The notes under the pieces are model-generated. The model searched no databases. It saw only the letters and a program-made list of their open reading frames with translations, and had not been told where the DNA came from. From positions 1-64,000 of the forward strand of contig CAZTDN010000015.1 of assembly GCA_964611895.1 (NCBI GenBank): a DNA stretch of 64,000 nt. Direction: 5' to 3'. Each line of letters opens with the position of its first letter. Positions within the stretch are counted from its first letter, which is position 1. The DNA comes from JAIEOG01 sp964611895. Lineage in GTDB: Bacteria; Bdellovibrionota; FAC87; UBA2466. The translations under genes were made by a program, and so were the position numbers. Shown in pieces: positions 50,825-60,693 of the stretch.

Positions 50825-51274
50825 TTAATCTCTCCCTTCTGAAGTCAAAGCGCGCGCTGTTCTCACGCTAACCATGTCATCTATACGTTTTTGCTCAGCG
50901 CGAGTTTCGCTGAGTTTAAAATCCGCCATGTGCTTTTCTCGCAGGCTCTCAAGAGATCTTCTACGTTGAGAAAGCTTGTTCATTTCTTGCTTCTGAGTTT
51001 CCAATGCGGCCTTCTCTTCCACCAAAAGTTTTTGCATGCGCTTCAGTTCATCCATCGTGGGTACCACTGATTGGCGATGCGCTTCGCCCTGTAGTGTATT
51101 CACTTCCCTAGAACTGATTTCGAGAGCCTGCTGCAGCTTCGAATCTAGCTTAACAATGTACTTATCCAAGAAACGGATCCGCTGCAGTGTTGCAGCCACT
51201 TGGGTTTTTTTTTGGTTCTCCCGTAAACCTGCAAACCGCAACGCCCGCTCCAGACGAAACTTGAATTTGCGCAT
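50825..51274 (-). CDS. fliJ: flagellar export protein FliJ
   Basis: A 149-residue, almost wholly coiled-coil protein with the N-terminal KFRLERALRFAGLRENQKKTQVA typical of FliJ, the central stalk of the export ATPase. Directly after fliI (one-base overlap), which supports the call. Confidence 0.85.
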   Translation of the reverse strand: MRKFKFRLERALRFAGLRENQKKTQVAATLQRIRFLDKYIVKLDSKLQQALEISSREVNTLQGEAHRQSVVPTMDELKRMQKLLVEEKAALETQKQEMNKLSQRRRSLESLREKHMADFKLSETRAEQKRIDDMVSVRTARALTSEGRD

Positions 51275-52587
51275 CAGGCCTCACTCATCAGCTCCAGAAG
51301 ACTGCTGCGAGTCGAGGCAAAGTCCCCCTGTTCATCGCGATCCTGTTTCAGGAAGGATACGATTTTGGGGGTCATCTGGATGCAGAGATCTATATCTGGA
51401 TCACTCCCTCGACTGTACATCTGGTAATGGATCGCATCCTCGTTTTCTTGGTAGCGCGCTAGAAGTTCTTTCAATCCGCGCGCAGCGATCCTGTGCTCGG
51501 GAGACACCACCGAATCCATGACTCGGCTAATGCTCCCCAGAATATCAATCGCAGGGTATTGCCCGCGGTTTGAAAGCTTTCTAGACAAGACGATGTGACC
51601 ATCCAAGATGGCACGGGCTGCATCTGCCACGGGGTCTTCCATATCGTCTCCCTCAACGAGTACGGTGAATAGCCCGGTGATACTGCCTTTTGCACCCCAG
51701 TTTCCAGCTCTCTCCACCAACCGTGCAAGAGAACTAAACACAGATGCTGGGTACCCTTTCGACGTGGGGGATTCTCCCGCAGCACTGCCAATCTCCCTCT
51801 GAGCCATCGCAAAGCGGGTTAGAGAATCCATGAGGAGCAAAACATTATTCCCCTCTCGCCTAAAATACTCGGCAATCGCAGTTGCAACGTAAGCTCCACG
51901 CACCCTGCGCACTGGAGAGGTATCTGCCGTTTCGGCGATTACCACCATTTTTTTTCGTGCCTCGGGCCCGAGCTCTCGCTCCAAAAAATCTCGGAGCTCT
52001 CGGCCGCGCTCACCAATCAATGCCAACACAACAACATCGGCAGAAGTGTGACGAGCCAGCATTCCTAACAAAACACTCTTCCCCACGCCGGAGCCGGCAA
52101 AGATCCCCAAGCGCTGCCCCTGACCACAAGTGAGACAAGCGTTGATTGCGCGCACTCCCAAATCCAAAGGTTTCTTAATGGGCTCACGCTCCATGGGATT
52201 CAGCGGCGCTCCGTAGAGGGGGACCTTTTCTCCGCTGCCTTCGAGCACAACTCCTTCGTAAGAGCGTAAGGTAGAATCCACGACCTTACCCAAGAGCCCA
52301 GGGCCCACTGTGATGTGGCCCGTTTCGTCCACCAGCAAAACCCGATCGCCGAGCTGTACACCATTCAAATCGTCCAAAGGCATTGCAATATGGCCTTCTG
52401 GGTGCAACCCAACGATCTCCACAGCGACAGGTCCCATCAAGCTTTGAATAAGGCACAGTGACCCAACGCGCGCGCCCGGCATATTCAGCCGAACGGATTC
52501 GCGGCTAACACGTTTAACTTCACCGTAAAACTGCACAAAGGGCTCAAGCACGGCAGCTTCGGCAAATTTCAGTAACTGGGTTTCCAT
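51274..52587 (-). CDS. fliI: flagellar export ATPase FliI
   Basis: A 437-residue F1-beta-like ATPase. Walker A is IFAGSGVGKSVLLGM. The FliI/YscN motif VVLALIGERGRELRDFLE and Walker B NVLLLMDSLTRFAMAQREIG follow. The C-terminal AIDILGSISRVMDSV block is present. It drives substrate loading of the flagellar type III export gate together with FliH and FliJ. Confidence 0.96.
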   Translation of the reverse strand: METQLLKFAEAAVLEPFVQFYGEVKRVSRESVRLNMPGARVGSLCLIQSLMGPVAVEIVGLHPEGHIAMPLDDLNGVQLGDRVLLVDETGHITVGPGLLGKVVDSTLRSYEGVVLEGSGEKVPLYGAPLNPMEREPIKKPLDLGVRAINACLTCGQGQRLGIFAGSGVGKSVLLGMLARHTSADVVVLALIGERGRELRDFLERELGPEARKKMVVIAETADTSPVRRVRGAYVATAIAEYFRREGNNVLLLMDSLTRFAMAQREIGSAAGESPTSKGYPASVFSSLARLVERAGNWGAKGSITGLFTVLVEGDDMEDPVADAARAILDGHIVLSRKLSNRGQYPAIDILGSISRVMDSVVSPEHRIAARGLKELLARYQENEDAIHYQMYSRGSDPDIDLCIQMTPKIVSFLKQDRDEQGDFASTRSSLLELMSEA

Positions 52588-53283
52588 CTAGGATCCAAAA
52601 ACCTCATTTAATTTTGTGACGAGCTTTTCCAACTCACAGTCGGGCGAGAAAATGAGCCCTCCGCCATTCAACTCCACGCGCAATTCTTTTTCATTTAGGC
52701 TTTTGTCTTCTAACCACTCCCAATCCGGGTCCAGTGCAAGTCCGCTCTCCTTCAATCGCCCCAAAACAGCCGGAGCTACTACGACGCGAACTTTGGACTG
52801 CTTGTGCATTTCTCCTATCGATTCTTGAATCCAACCACGCAGCCCCTGAAGTTTCTCGGGCGTTAGTGGCACCAAGAAGCGTTTCATTAGATGCACGAGG
52901 GCTTCACACCAAATTTTTTCGTGACTATGGAGCAAACTCTCGCGTTCGGTCAGAAACTTGGACTTGACCTCTGCCAGATCCTGCAGGAGCTGCTGCGCCT
53001 GAACTTGCGCTTCTTGCCACCCCTGAGTTCTCCCCTCCGCCCGTGCACCTTCAAATACCTTGGCCTTTTGGTCGCTATTCTCCGAGTCAATTATCTCTCT
53101 TGCCCGGGCCTCAACGCGTCGTTCAAATTCCGCTTTTACCTCTGAATCGCGCTCCAACGTCTGCCAAAATGCAGACGGCATCGCAAACCGAGCAGGCGCC
53201 TTGTCAGCGCTGGCTTCAGGGGGCCGATCAGCTAAATGAGGTGTGAACTCATGGAACGACTTCGGTTTCTTCGCTGGCTCCAA
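52588..53283 (-). CDS. fliH: flagellar assembly protein FliH
   Basis: A 231-residue protein with an N-terminal variable part, a central coiled coil (FERRVEARAREIIDSENSDQ; QAQVQAQQLLQDLAEVKSKF) and the C-terminal FliI-binding domain. It ends one base before fliI and starts 35 bases inside the fliG 3' end, consistent with fliG-fliH-fliI order. Confidence 0.88.
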   Translation of the reverse strand: MEPAKKPKSFHEFTPHLADRPPEASADKAPARFAMPSAFWQTLERDSEVKAEFERRVEARAREIIDSENSDQKAKVFEGARAEGRTQGWQEAQVQAQQLLQDLAEVKSKFLTERESLLHSHEKIWCEALVHLMKRFLVPLTPEKLQGLRGWIQESIGEMHKQSKVRVVVAPAVLGRLKESGLALDPDWEWLEDKSLNEKELRVELNGGGLIFSPDCELEKLVTKLNEVFGS

Positions 53284-54316
53284 TGGTGATCTTCCCTTCG
53301 TCTTTCAAACGTTTCATAACCGCAGCAATTTGCCTTTGTGCACCCTCGATATCAGCAATTTTCTGCGCCCCCATATTGGCGAGATCGTCTTTAAGCATCT
53401 CCGCAGCTCTTTGTGACATGCCGCCAAAGACCTTCTCTTTAACTTCGTCACTGGCATTCTTGAGTGCAAGCCCCAGTCGATCTCCCGGAACTTCTCTTAA
53501 AATAAGCTGAACTGAACGGTCGTCTACTTTCACGATGTCAGTGAAATCCAGCATGTACTTTTTGAGTTTCTCGGCGAGTGCGGCGTCTTTGTCTTCAATG
53601 CGCGTCATAAGCGCATTCATCGACTTTTTGTCGAGATTATTTACCAACTCCGCTACCGCTGCGACGCCGCCAAAACTGTTAGATTTGGCCTTTGAGCTAA
53701 TGGAAAGCTCGCGCTTGAGCATTTCATCCAACTCCCCAACTTTTTCTGGGTCGACGTATTCCAAATTCGCCATCCGCACAACCACTTCGGTTCTAATCGA
53801 ATCTGGGAAACTCTTAAGTGCCGCTGTCTGTTTGGCCAGATCCATGTGAGCTACGACAAGCGCGATGGTCTGAGGGTGTTCCTCTGCCAAGACATCAGCG
53901 AGTATTTTTGGTTCAACTGACTCAAGTACGGTCAGCTGCTTTTGATGCACTAGGTTTGCGTTCTTGGAAGTGCCCAGAATAGTCTTAGCGCGCTCTTCTC
54001 CCAAACCCTCTTTGATCAACCCAGGCTGTGAGAGATTTTCGTCGAATAGGATTTCGTCACGCTCGGAAAGCTTGTGTAGGTACTCTTTCAAGACGGAATT
54101 GATCAACGCGATGGGAGCTTTGCGCATTTCCCCCATGACTTTGAGCAAGCGACGGACATCCGTGTCTTTCATTTCTTTCATAATCTGGAACGAAGCTTCT
54201 TTACCTAAAACGTTCATCAGTATGGCAGTCTTCTCCAACCCAGATAGTGGAGAGGCCTTCCTACCAGTGGCTGGCGAACTACTCGACACCGTTGCTGTGA
54301 CTGCATTCGATTTCAT
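53249..54316 (-). CDS. fliG: flagellar motor switch protein FliG
   Basis: A 355-residue rotor protein. The N-terminal domain (LSGLEKTAILMNVLGKEASFQIMKEM) binds FliF. The middle domain carries EEHPQTIALVVAHM. In the C-terminal torque domain, DFTDIVKVDDRSVQLILREVPGDRL includes the charged residues that meet MotA. The usual MFxFED reads YMLDFTD here. About 30 extra residues precede the first helix. Confidence 0.95.
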   Translation of the reverse strand: MKSNAVTATVSSSSPATGRKASPLSGLEKTAILMNVLGKEASFQIMKEMKDTDVRRLLKVMGEMRKAPIALINSVLKEYLHKLSERDEILFDENLSQPGLIKEGLGEERAKTILGTSKNANLVHQKQLTVLESVEPKILADVLAEEHPQTIALVVAHMDLAKQTAALKSFPDSIRTEVVVRMANLEYVDPEKVGELDEMLKRELSISSKAKSNSFGGVAAVAELVNNLDKKSMNALMTRIEDKDAALAEKLKKYMLDFTDIVKVDDRSVQLILREVPGDRLGLALKNASDEVKEKVFGGMSQRAAEMLKDDLANMGAQKIADIEGAQRQIAAVMKRLKDEGKITIGASEETEVVP

Positions 54317-54334
54317 CGAAGTTCCTTAGCGTTG

Positions 54335-56083
54335 TTAACCCAACCCAGGAATGGCTCGCAAAAGTGGACGCGAGGCAGCTGCCTTGTTCTCACTTTCCAC
54401 CATTGGCTCTTCCAGCCAATCTTCCACCACGGCCAGTCCTTTTTTGGGCGTTATTGCTAGTCGCTCTACGATCTTTTTGCGAAGGTCGATTTCTTCTTGT
54501 TTCTCAGGAGACTCCAACTCTCCATGCGCTGCAGCAGTTTCACCGGCGAGTGCTGCTTCGGCTGGATTCGTTACCGCCCCCGCGCCGGGGGCGCTAAGGA
54601 CAGCCGCTCCAGAGACTTCTGCTTGGATTTGGGCGACGGTCTTGGGGAACTCGTTCACGGTTGTTTCAATGGCTTTCTTTCTGGGCTTACGACGCAGCAC
54701 CAGCAACAGACCCAAGAACAGAGGGACCATCGCAGCCAAGAAAATTATGCCGACCTTGAAAAAGGTAGGCTGGGATTTCCACCATCCCACCTCAGTTACT
54801 GGCGCTTCCTCCGGAGTCAACTCAGTCGGCCGGAATGGAAGACACGAAACGGTAATTGAATCACGGCGCTGCTCATCAAAACCAACCGAGTTACCTACGA
54901 GCTGCTGTATGCGCTTGAGTTCTTCATCCGATCTGGGAGTGAACTGTTCCTTGCCATCGACAGTTTGGTAATACCCGTCCACGATCACCGCCACTGTTAG
55001 ACGCTTGAGTCCTCCGGAGGGTTTGTCGGTGACTTGAATTTTTCTAGGTATTGAATAGCTAATGTTTGAAACGTTCTTTTCCGTACTGGAATTGGCCATG
55101 GGCAACGGGGGCGCTGGGGTCTCTGCTCCGGGCAGATTAGATCGGCTTCCGGCGATGCCGCCTGGATTTGGTTTGCTCCCCTGAATCACTTCATCGTTCT
55201 TGACGATATTTCTTACAGCGGCTTTCTCCGCGTCAAAACTCTCCTCGGTGGTATTCACTCTGGAAGGATCGACTTCGGCAGCAACTTTAGCTCGCACTTT
55301 TCCCAGTCCAACCACGGGGGTCAAGATTTCTTCGACACGCTTTTCATACTCTGCTTCCATCGCGCGCTGGCTTTCCAAAAGCGCGGTAGATAGCCCCGCA
55401 GCCCCATTGTCCGCCTCGGGACGGTGCAGAAAGTTCCCCAGGGTATCCACAATAGAAACGTTCATTACTTTTAACCCCTCGACAGCGCTCGCAACCAAGT
55501 GGGCAATCCCGTTCACTTCCGATTTCGAGGGGTGTTGTCCTCGTTTCAGCTCCAGAATAACGGAAGCCTTGGGAGGCTCCTCCTCCTCGAGAAATGTCTT
55601 TTTGGGGGGAATGCTAATGTGCACACGCGCGCGCTTTACCGATGCCAGCTGCTGAATAGAGCGGGTCAGTTCGCCCTGCACAGCGCGCACATACTGAATT
55701 CGCTGAACATAGCTCGACATTCCCAGCGTTGCGGAGTCAAACTTTTCAAAACCCACGACACTGTTTCCAGGCAGACCTGCTTTTGCGAGCTCCATCCTGG
55801 CTTTGGCGACTTGGCTTGTCGGAACACTGACTGCGGAATTATCTGAGGACAAAGTGTGGTGAATTTTTTCCTCACCGAGTTTTTTCGCCACCGCCCTGGC
55901 TTCTTCAGGTTGCAGGTCGGAATACAGAACTTGATAGGGATCACGCGCCTGGACCAAAGAGACAGCGAGCGCCGCCAAAACGGCAAATCCGCCCACGGCA
56001 AAAATTCCCGTCTTGGTACCCGGAGATTGCTTCTCCCACCAAGATCGCAATGCGGTCAGGATTTTTGTGAGCGTCTCGTTCAT
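54335..56083 (-). CDS. fliF: flagellar MS-ring protein FliF
   Basis: A 582-residue inner-membrane protein. TM1 is near residues 25-45 (IFAVGGFAVLAALAVSLVQ), then ring-building domains with VLYSDLQPEEARAVAKKL and the typical RVHISIPPKKTFLEEEEPPKASVIL. TM2 is near 435-460 (GIIFLAAMVPLFLGLLLVL). The C-terminal tail that binds FliG is present (LRKKIVERLAITPKKGLAVVEDW). Normal length. Confidence 0.96.
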   Translation of the reverse strand: MNETLTKILTALRSWWEKQSPGTKTGIFAVGGFAVLAALAVSLVQARDPYQVLYSDLQPEEARAVAKKLGEEKIHHTLSSDNSAVSVPTSQVAKARMELAKAGLPGNSVVGFEKFDSATLGMSSYVQRIQYVRAVQGELTRSIQQLASVKRARVHISIPPKKTFLEEEEPPKASVILELKRGQHPSKSEVNGIAHLVASAVEGLKVMNVSIVDTLGNFLHRPEADNGAAGLSTALLESQRAMEAEYEKRVEEILTPVVGLGKVRAKVAAEVDPSRVNTTEESFDAEKAAVRNIVKNDEVIQGSKPNPGGIAGSRSNLPGAETPAPPLPMANSSTEKNVSNISYSIPRKIQVTDKPSGGLKRLTVAVIVDGYYQTVDGKEQFTPRSDEELKRIQQLVGNSVGFDEQRRDSITVSCLPFRPTELTPEEAPVTEVGWWKSQPTFFKVGIIFLAAMVPLFLGLLLVLRRKPRKKAIETTVNEFPKTVAQIQAEVSGAAVLSAPGAGAVTNPAEAALAGETAAAHGELESPEKQEEIDLRKKIVERLAITPKKGLAVVEDWLEEPMVESENKAAASRPLLRAIPGLG

Positions 56084-56117
56084 AGATTATCCTGCGTTAA
56101 CTAGAAGTTCCTCGTTA

Positions 56118-56429
56118 TCAGACCTGCATTCTCAGAATTTCGTTGTAAGCTTCGATCGCTTTCGCTCTAAACTGAACCATGAGCTTGAACGCTGTCTCCG
56201 CTTTCTCTGCTGAAATCATGGACTCATGTAGTGACTCGGACTTGCCCATCGCCAAATCCGTGGCTTTTTGGTCCGCATCATTTAAGAGCGTATTCACGTC
56301 CGCCATGGATTTTTCGAGATAAGAAAGAAAAGAGGATCCACCCGAACTTGGCTCCAATCCTGGAGACTCCAATCCAAAAGAAGGTGCAATCGGTGCGTTT
56401 AAGTGGGAGCCAATTGATTTAATATCCAC
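56118..56429 (-). CDS. fliE: flagellar hook-basal body protein FliE
   Basis: A 103-residue protein ending KAETAFKLMVQFRAKAIEAYNEILRMQV, the conserved FliE C terminus. It joins the MS ring to the proximal rod. Located between flgC and fliF as expected. Confidence 0.93.
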   Translation of the reverse strand: MDIKSIGSHLNAPIAPSFGLESPGLEPSSGGSSFLSYLEKSMADVNTLLNDADQKATDLAMGKSESLHESMISAEKAETAFKLMVQFRAKAIEAYNEILRMQV

Positions 56430-56432
56430 TTA

Positions 56433-56864
56433 TTATCTCCTTCCGATATCTAGCGCTCGGTTCATCATATTGCGCGTGGTATTGATCACCGTTACATTCG
56501 CCTCGAAGGTACGGCTGGCGGTGATTAGGTTCACCATTTCTTCCATGGTGTTGATGTTTGGATAAGCCACATACCCATCTGCATTGGCATCTGCATGGTC
56601 CGGTTGATAAACCATGCGGGGAGGGTTGGGATCCGAGACCACATCCGAAACCTGCACTTGATGCAATGGAGCATCCATGTGCGCAGCCAACTCCTCAGCA
56701 AATGGTTTGGATTCAAAAACTGCGTCTTTTCGACGATAAGGACCGCCTTCGGGTGTCCGCGTTGTTTGTGCATTGGCGAGATTGCTAGAAGTCACATTCA
56801 TTCGAAGGCGTTCAGCACTTAGAGCCGATGCACTAACATCCAAAGAAGCAAAGAAATCGCTCAT
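56433..56864 (-). CDS. flgC: flagellar proximal rod protein FlgC
   Basis: A 143-residue rod protein with the N-terminal motif LDVSASALSAERLRMNVTSSNLANAQTTRTPEGGPYRRKD. The C-terminal helix is PNINTMEEMVNLITASRTFEANVTVINTTRNMM. Overlaps flgB by four bases. Confidence 0.95.
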   Translation of the reverse strand: MSDFFASLDVSASALSAERLRMNVTSSNLANAQTTRTPEGGPYRRKDAVFESKPFAEELAAHMDAPLHQVQVSDVVSDPNPPRMVYQPDHADANADGYVAYPNINTMEEMVNLITASRTFEANVTVINTTRNMMNRALDIGRR

Positions 56865-57241
56865 CGCTCAGATCCTCCGGAGATTGCATACTTGAGCAAA
56901 GCAAACTTTTTATTGATCATCTGCGTCGCAGCAGAGTACTGAATGTCATTCTTGGTCATTTTCGACATTTCTTTGTCCATGTCGACGGAATTGAGATCTT
57001 GACCCAGTTCACTATTCGCTTCCTGACGAACAATGGGCTTAACATTTTCAATTTCGGCTATAGCGCCCACCTGATCTTCTGATGCGACGGCTCGCTGCAT
57101 TTCCGACTCAAACTCCACAGTGCGCGCTTTGTATCCAGGAGTCTCGGCATTTGCGATATTGTCCGCAATGACATTGTGCCGCAACAAAAAGAGATCCATC
57201 GACTTTTCAAGAGCTCTTACGGATGTGTCAAAGAGTCCCAT
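56861..57241 (-). CDS. flgB: flagellar proximal rod protein FlgB
   Basis: A 126-residue rod protein: FDTSVRALEKSMDLFLLRHNVIADNIANAETPGYKARTVEFE, then VDMDKEMSKMTKNDIQYSAATQMINKKF. ATG 57241 follows TTGAGG; the frame starts four codons earlier without a better ribosome site. First gene of the 11-kb flagellar operon, behind a sigma-54 element. Confidence 0.94.
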   Translation of the reverse strand: MGLFDTSVRALEKSMDLFLLRHNVIADNIANAETPGYKARTVEFESEMQRAVASEDQVGAIAEIENVKPIVRQEANSELGQDLNSVDMDKEMSKMTKNDIQYSAATQMINKKFALLKYAISGGSER

Positions 57242-57307
57242 TTTTTTCCTCAAGTTAAAAAACAGAAGGTCCGAAACAGATTAAGAGGGGTTCTCCTCAT
57301 TAAACAC

Positions 57308-57324
57308 TGCAAATCGGATACCAA
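57308..57324 (-). promoter_or_regulatory. sigma-54 promoter (-24/-12) of the flagellar operon
   Basis: On the minus strand TTGG, TAT, five bases, TTGCA gives GG and GC exactly 10 bases apart, with the TTGG and TTGCA ends perfect and the CAC replaced by TAT. Transcription would begin near 57297, with a leader of about 56 bases before flgB. A sigma-54 activator gene lies immediately upstream. Confidence 0.7.
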
Positions 57325-57358
57325 CCTTTTCGTGCGTGCGCGCCAGATGCCGGTGGGC

Positions 57359-57383
57359 AAAACTTTCCACTGAGTGGAGTTTT
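57359..57383 (-). terminator. possible terminator of the sigma-54 activator gene
   Basis: AAAAC plus TCCAC (57359-57370, with a TT bulge) pairs with GTGGA plus GTTTT (57374-57383) around a 3-base loop, 23 bases after the activator stop. The U-run is part of the stem, so efficiency is uncertain. Confidence 0.4.
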
Positions 57384-57405
57384 CTTCCGCTGCTTTCCCA
57401 AGACT

Positions 57406-58341
57406 CTATGCGGCGTATTCTTTGAGCTTGTTTCGCAAAGTCCGTACGCTTATTCCGAGTTTACGTGCGGCCTCGGTGCGATTTCCGTCGGTCTGGCCCA
57501 GAGTATCTAAAATGTGTTTTTGCTCCACTGCGGCTAGGCCGCCATCTTGCAAAGAGGAAGATTGAATCAAAGGCCTCAAATCAAAGTGCTCCGCTTCAAG
57601 GCGATTCCCATCGCAGAGCAGCAGTGCCCGCTCTAAACTATTTTGAAGCTCGCGCACATTGCCTGGCCAAGGATACGCCATCAATTTTTCAAGCGCGGAG
57701 GGGCTTAGTTCCTTGGTCGAAATCGAGCAGCTCTCCTGGATTCGATTCAACAGACCGCCAACCAAAGCTTCAATCGCTTCGATTCGACCCCCCAACGGAG
57801 CGCAATCTATCCGAATCACGTTTAAACGATAGAATAGATCCGAACGAAACGTCCCGTTGCGAATAAGTTCCAGAGGTTCTTTATTTGTCGTTGCTATGAT
57901 TCGCGTTTTTATGGGCACCGGATTGTTTCCGCCCAATCTATCAATCTCGCCTTCTTGAAGCACACGCAAAAGTTTAGCCTGCAAGTGAATGGGCATTTCG
58001 CTGACTTCGTCGAGTAGAAGCGTGCCCCCACTCGCTCTCTCAAACTTTCCGATACGCTGGCTTACGGCGCCAGTAAAAGCGCCCCGCTCATACCCAAAAA
58101 GTTCGGCCTCCATTAGCCCGTCTGGAATCGCCGCACAATTTATTGAGACGAAGGGGGCTTTTGATCGGGGACCTCGCTCGTGAATATACTGAGCGATTAG
58201 CTCTTTACCCGTACCACTGGGCCCAACGATTAACACCGGCATAGACGACTGCGCTGCACGCGAGGCGACCTCAATGGTTTTCTCCATCAAGGCGTCCGCG
58301 ATGACCATAGTCCGATTCTTGAATTGAATAGTTTTTGCCAT
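57406..58341 (-). CDS. sigma-54-dependent activator without receiver domain (FleQ/FlrC-like)
   Basis: A 311-residue AAA+ activator. Walker A is VGPSGTGKELIAQ and the sigma-54 contact loop is ERGAFTGAVSQR (intact GAFTGA). Walker B is GGTLLLDEVSEMP, and the arginine region FRSDLFYRLNVIRI follows. A C-terminal Fis-type HTH (NRTEAARKLGISVRTLRNKL) binds DNA. The N-terminal receiver is missing; only about 20 residues precede the AAA+ domain, so activity is not set by direct phosphorylation. The position before flgB suggests control of the flagellar operon. Confidence 0.92.
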   Translation of the reverse strand: MAKTIQFKNRTMVIADALMEKTIEVASRAAQSSMPVLIVGPSGTGKELIAQYIHERGPRSKAPFVSINCAAIPDGLMEAELFGYERGAFTGAVSQRIGKFERASGGTLLLDEVSEMPIHLQAKLLRVLQEGEIDRLGGNNPVPIKTRIIATTNKEPLELIRNGTFRSDLFYRLNVIRIDCAPLGGRIEAIEALVGGLLNRIQESCSISTKELSPSALEKLMAYPWPGNVRELQNSLERALLLCDGNRLEAEHFDLRPLIQSSSLQDGGLAAVEQKHILDTLGQTDGNRTEAARKLGISVRTLRNKLKEYAA

Positions 58342-58366
58342 TAGGACCTCAAGGAAGGAATCCGCG

Positions 58367-60679
58367 TTAAGGGGAAATCAACGATGCTTCGCTTTTGGCC
58401 AAAGGGCTCCAAAAGCTGTCCTTCAACTCTGCGGCTTGTTGGAAACTCTGCTTTGCCTCCGAAACCTTTTTTTCTGATAGCAGGCACTTTCCCATACGGT
58501 ACTTAGACTCCGCCGTTCGTTTGTCAGCTGAATTGAGCCGAAACCCGTTCTCAAAAAAAACAACCGCATCCTTGCAGCGTTGAATTTCAAATAATGCTCG
58601 CCCAGCGAGGTGGTAATAGCCACTGAGTTCTTTTGGCTCCGAAATCGTCGTTTTTGCTGCTTCGATCAGTTCGGGAGCCAACTTCCAGGTTTTGGTGGAT
58701 TCGAGTACCTCGGCCATTTGCTCTAAAACGCTTTTCTTATCCTCTGGGGCTACTTTATCAAGGCGTCTTTGGAGAAGGTGGTACGCCCGCTCGCCCTGAT
58801 TCTGAGCCTTTGCCAACTCCAAGCGCTCCTTAAATATTTCGTACTTCCACTCGTTACTCTCAAGACCCTTCAGGCGCGCTTCTGCTTGCGCGTAGTCTCC
58901 GCTCAACCTAAAACCACTTGCAAAAATCAGATTTAATAATGGCGCTTTTTCGGGAGGTTGTTTCTTTTCTAATGAACTGATCTCGCGCTCCAATGAGACT
59001 GGCTTCGTGCGGTCTCCCGGGGAGCGAAGCAATGCCTGGAGGTACCAATTGAAAACGGTGCTTTCTGGAGCCAGAACAGGGTCGATAACACTCTTTGCTT
59101 TGGCAATTGCGAGCACTCGCTCACTATCAGGGCCGGCGACGTACATGGTTTTTAGCAGCGCGTTTATTATCTCCGCACGTTGAGTGGGGTGAGGCCCTCC
59201 CTTTTGCCAAAGAGGAGAGTGCTGCCAGCGGCGCAACAGGGATACTGCTTCGCTAAGTTTCTCGGATTCCAAGTAAGCAACGATACGGTTTGTCGCCATT
59301 TTGGAATAAAATTCAGGTGCCCAGCTGTCGAGTGGAGAGCCTTTTAACCAATCTTCGTAGATCGCTTCTAGCTGTCGCTCTGCAACACTCGTATTGAGTT
59401 CGACCAGCTTGCCTTCTTCGAACAGTTTGACGATTTTTGTTCGAATAAACGAACCGGTTTTTCCCTTTTGCAGATCAAACCGTGTTTTTCCACGTAAATT
59501 ATTGAGATAAGCCAGAGCTCCAGGGTGCTCTAGGTCCAGCATGGTGAGCCCTTTTTCTACATACACCCGGGCGCGCAAGTCTTGATCCTTGAAAGCATCA
59601 ATTTCATCATCTACTAGGCGAATTCTTCGCTCGAGCTCGCCCCCACCTTTGAGCTGAGGATCGGCTAATAACGCATGGGCATAGGCGAATCTTCCAACAT
59701 CGGACTTGGGATACTTCTCGCGAACTAAGAGATAGCGGCCGATAACCTCTCCCGGTTTATCTCCATTGCGTGCAGCAATGTCGGCGAGGCGCTTCGCCAC
59801 ATAGTCCATGCAGCCTTTCTGAGATTTTTCAGTGACCAGGTATCGCCCGAAATAGTGACCAGCCACTTCCCAGTGACCAGCCCGATACATGATTTCCCCT
59901 AAATTGGCTAAGGTTGGCTGGTAAAAATGTTCGATAAAAGGATTTTCTTCGGCGAGTAATTTCTCATACTGCTTTTGAACGTCAGGTTTTCCCTGAATCC
60001 AATTGGCATCGACCTTACGGATCAGCGCCGCCGCTCGCAACCGAAAATTTTTGCACTGAGACAAAACGACATCAAACGCTTCGTCGGCCACATCCCATTT
60101 CCTAAGTTGAAAATGGGTTTCTGCAACACCAATTAAAAATGTGCAGTAAAGGGGATCGCCAGGATAGGTAGATACCCCTAGCTCGTAGATTGCCAAGCTC
60201 CGCTGGTAGTTCTTGGTGCGAAGCCAATGCGCACCCGCTGTCGCCGCCATTATGGGAGCGAACTCCGACTTTGGATACAATAGCAGCGCATTACGGAGCT
60301 TTTTCTCGGCTTTGCGTTCTATTTCTTCGTTCTCTGGATTGTCTTGGTCAAACAGTGACTGAACTTCTAGAAAGGTGAGGGCCTCTTTGAGCGGGCTGGA
60401 CTCGTACATCTCGTGAAACTCACTCAGACCAACGGAAAATTCCGACCATTTTCTCTCTCGAAATAGTCGAATCAATCGATTGTATTCTTCTCGGCCCACA
60501 ACATCGTTGGCAATTTCGAAAAAGCTTTCTTTTCCGACTCCCATAGGAATAGGGCGCTCGCACACGGGGTGGTCGAGATCAAACTCCTCCCAATTGTTGA
60601 ATCCCCGCGCCGCGTTTGCGGAAGAAGAAAACAACAAGAAAAGGGAACTTAGAAAAAGGGCAAAGGTAGGATAGGCCAC
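58367..60679 (-). CDS. large exported TPR-repeat protein
   Basis: A 770-residue protein with a signal peptide (FALFLSSLFLLFSSSANAARG) followed by helical TPR-type repeats throughout (for example ALLLYPKSEFAPIMAATAGAHWL, YYHLAGRALFEIQRCKDAVVFF at the end). No catalytic motif; probably a periplasmic scaffold. The GTG start at 60679 is the only one giving a signal peptide but has no ribosome site and lies about four bases past the predicted transcription start. The activator gene follows 25 bases later in the same operon. Confidence 0.78.
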   Translation of the reverse strand: MAYPTFALFLSSLFLLFSSSANAARGFNNWEEFDLDHPVCERPIPMGVGKESFFEIANDVVGREEYNRLIRLFRERKWSEFSVGLSEFHEMYESSPLKEALTFLEVQSLFDQDNPENEEIERKAEKKLRNALLLYPKSEFAPIMAATAGAHWLRTKNYQRSLAIYELGVSTYPGDPLYCTFLIGVAETHFQLRKWDVADEAFDVVLSQCKNFRLRAAALIRKVDANWIQGKPDVQKQYEKLLAEENPFIEHFYQPTLANLGEIMYRAGHWEVAGHYFGRYLVTEKSQKGCMDYVAKRLADIAARNGDKPGEVIGRYLLVREKYPKSDVGRFAYAHALLADPQLKGGGELERRIRLVDDEIDAFKDQDLRARVYVEKGLTMLDLEHPGALAYLNNLRGKTRFDLQKGKTGSFIRTKIVKLFEEGKLVELNTSVAERQLEAIYEDWLKGSPLDSWAPEFYSKMATNRIVAYLESEKLSEAVSLLRRWQHSPLWQKGGPHPTQRAEIINALLKTMYVAGPDSERVLAIAKAKSVIDPVLAPESTVFNWYLQALLRSPGDRTKPVSLEREISSLEKKQPPEKAPLLNLIFASGFRLSGDYAQAEARLKGLESNEWKYEIFKERLELAKAQNQGERAYHLLQRRLDKVAPEDKKSVLEQMAEVLESTKTWKLAPELIEAAKTTISEPKELSGYYHLAGRALFEIQRCKDAVVFFENGFRLNSADKRTAESKYRMGKCLLSEKKVSEAKQSFQQAAELKDSFWSPLAKSEASLISP

Positions 60680-60693
60680 TACCAGGAGAACAT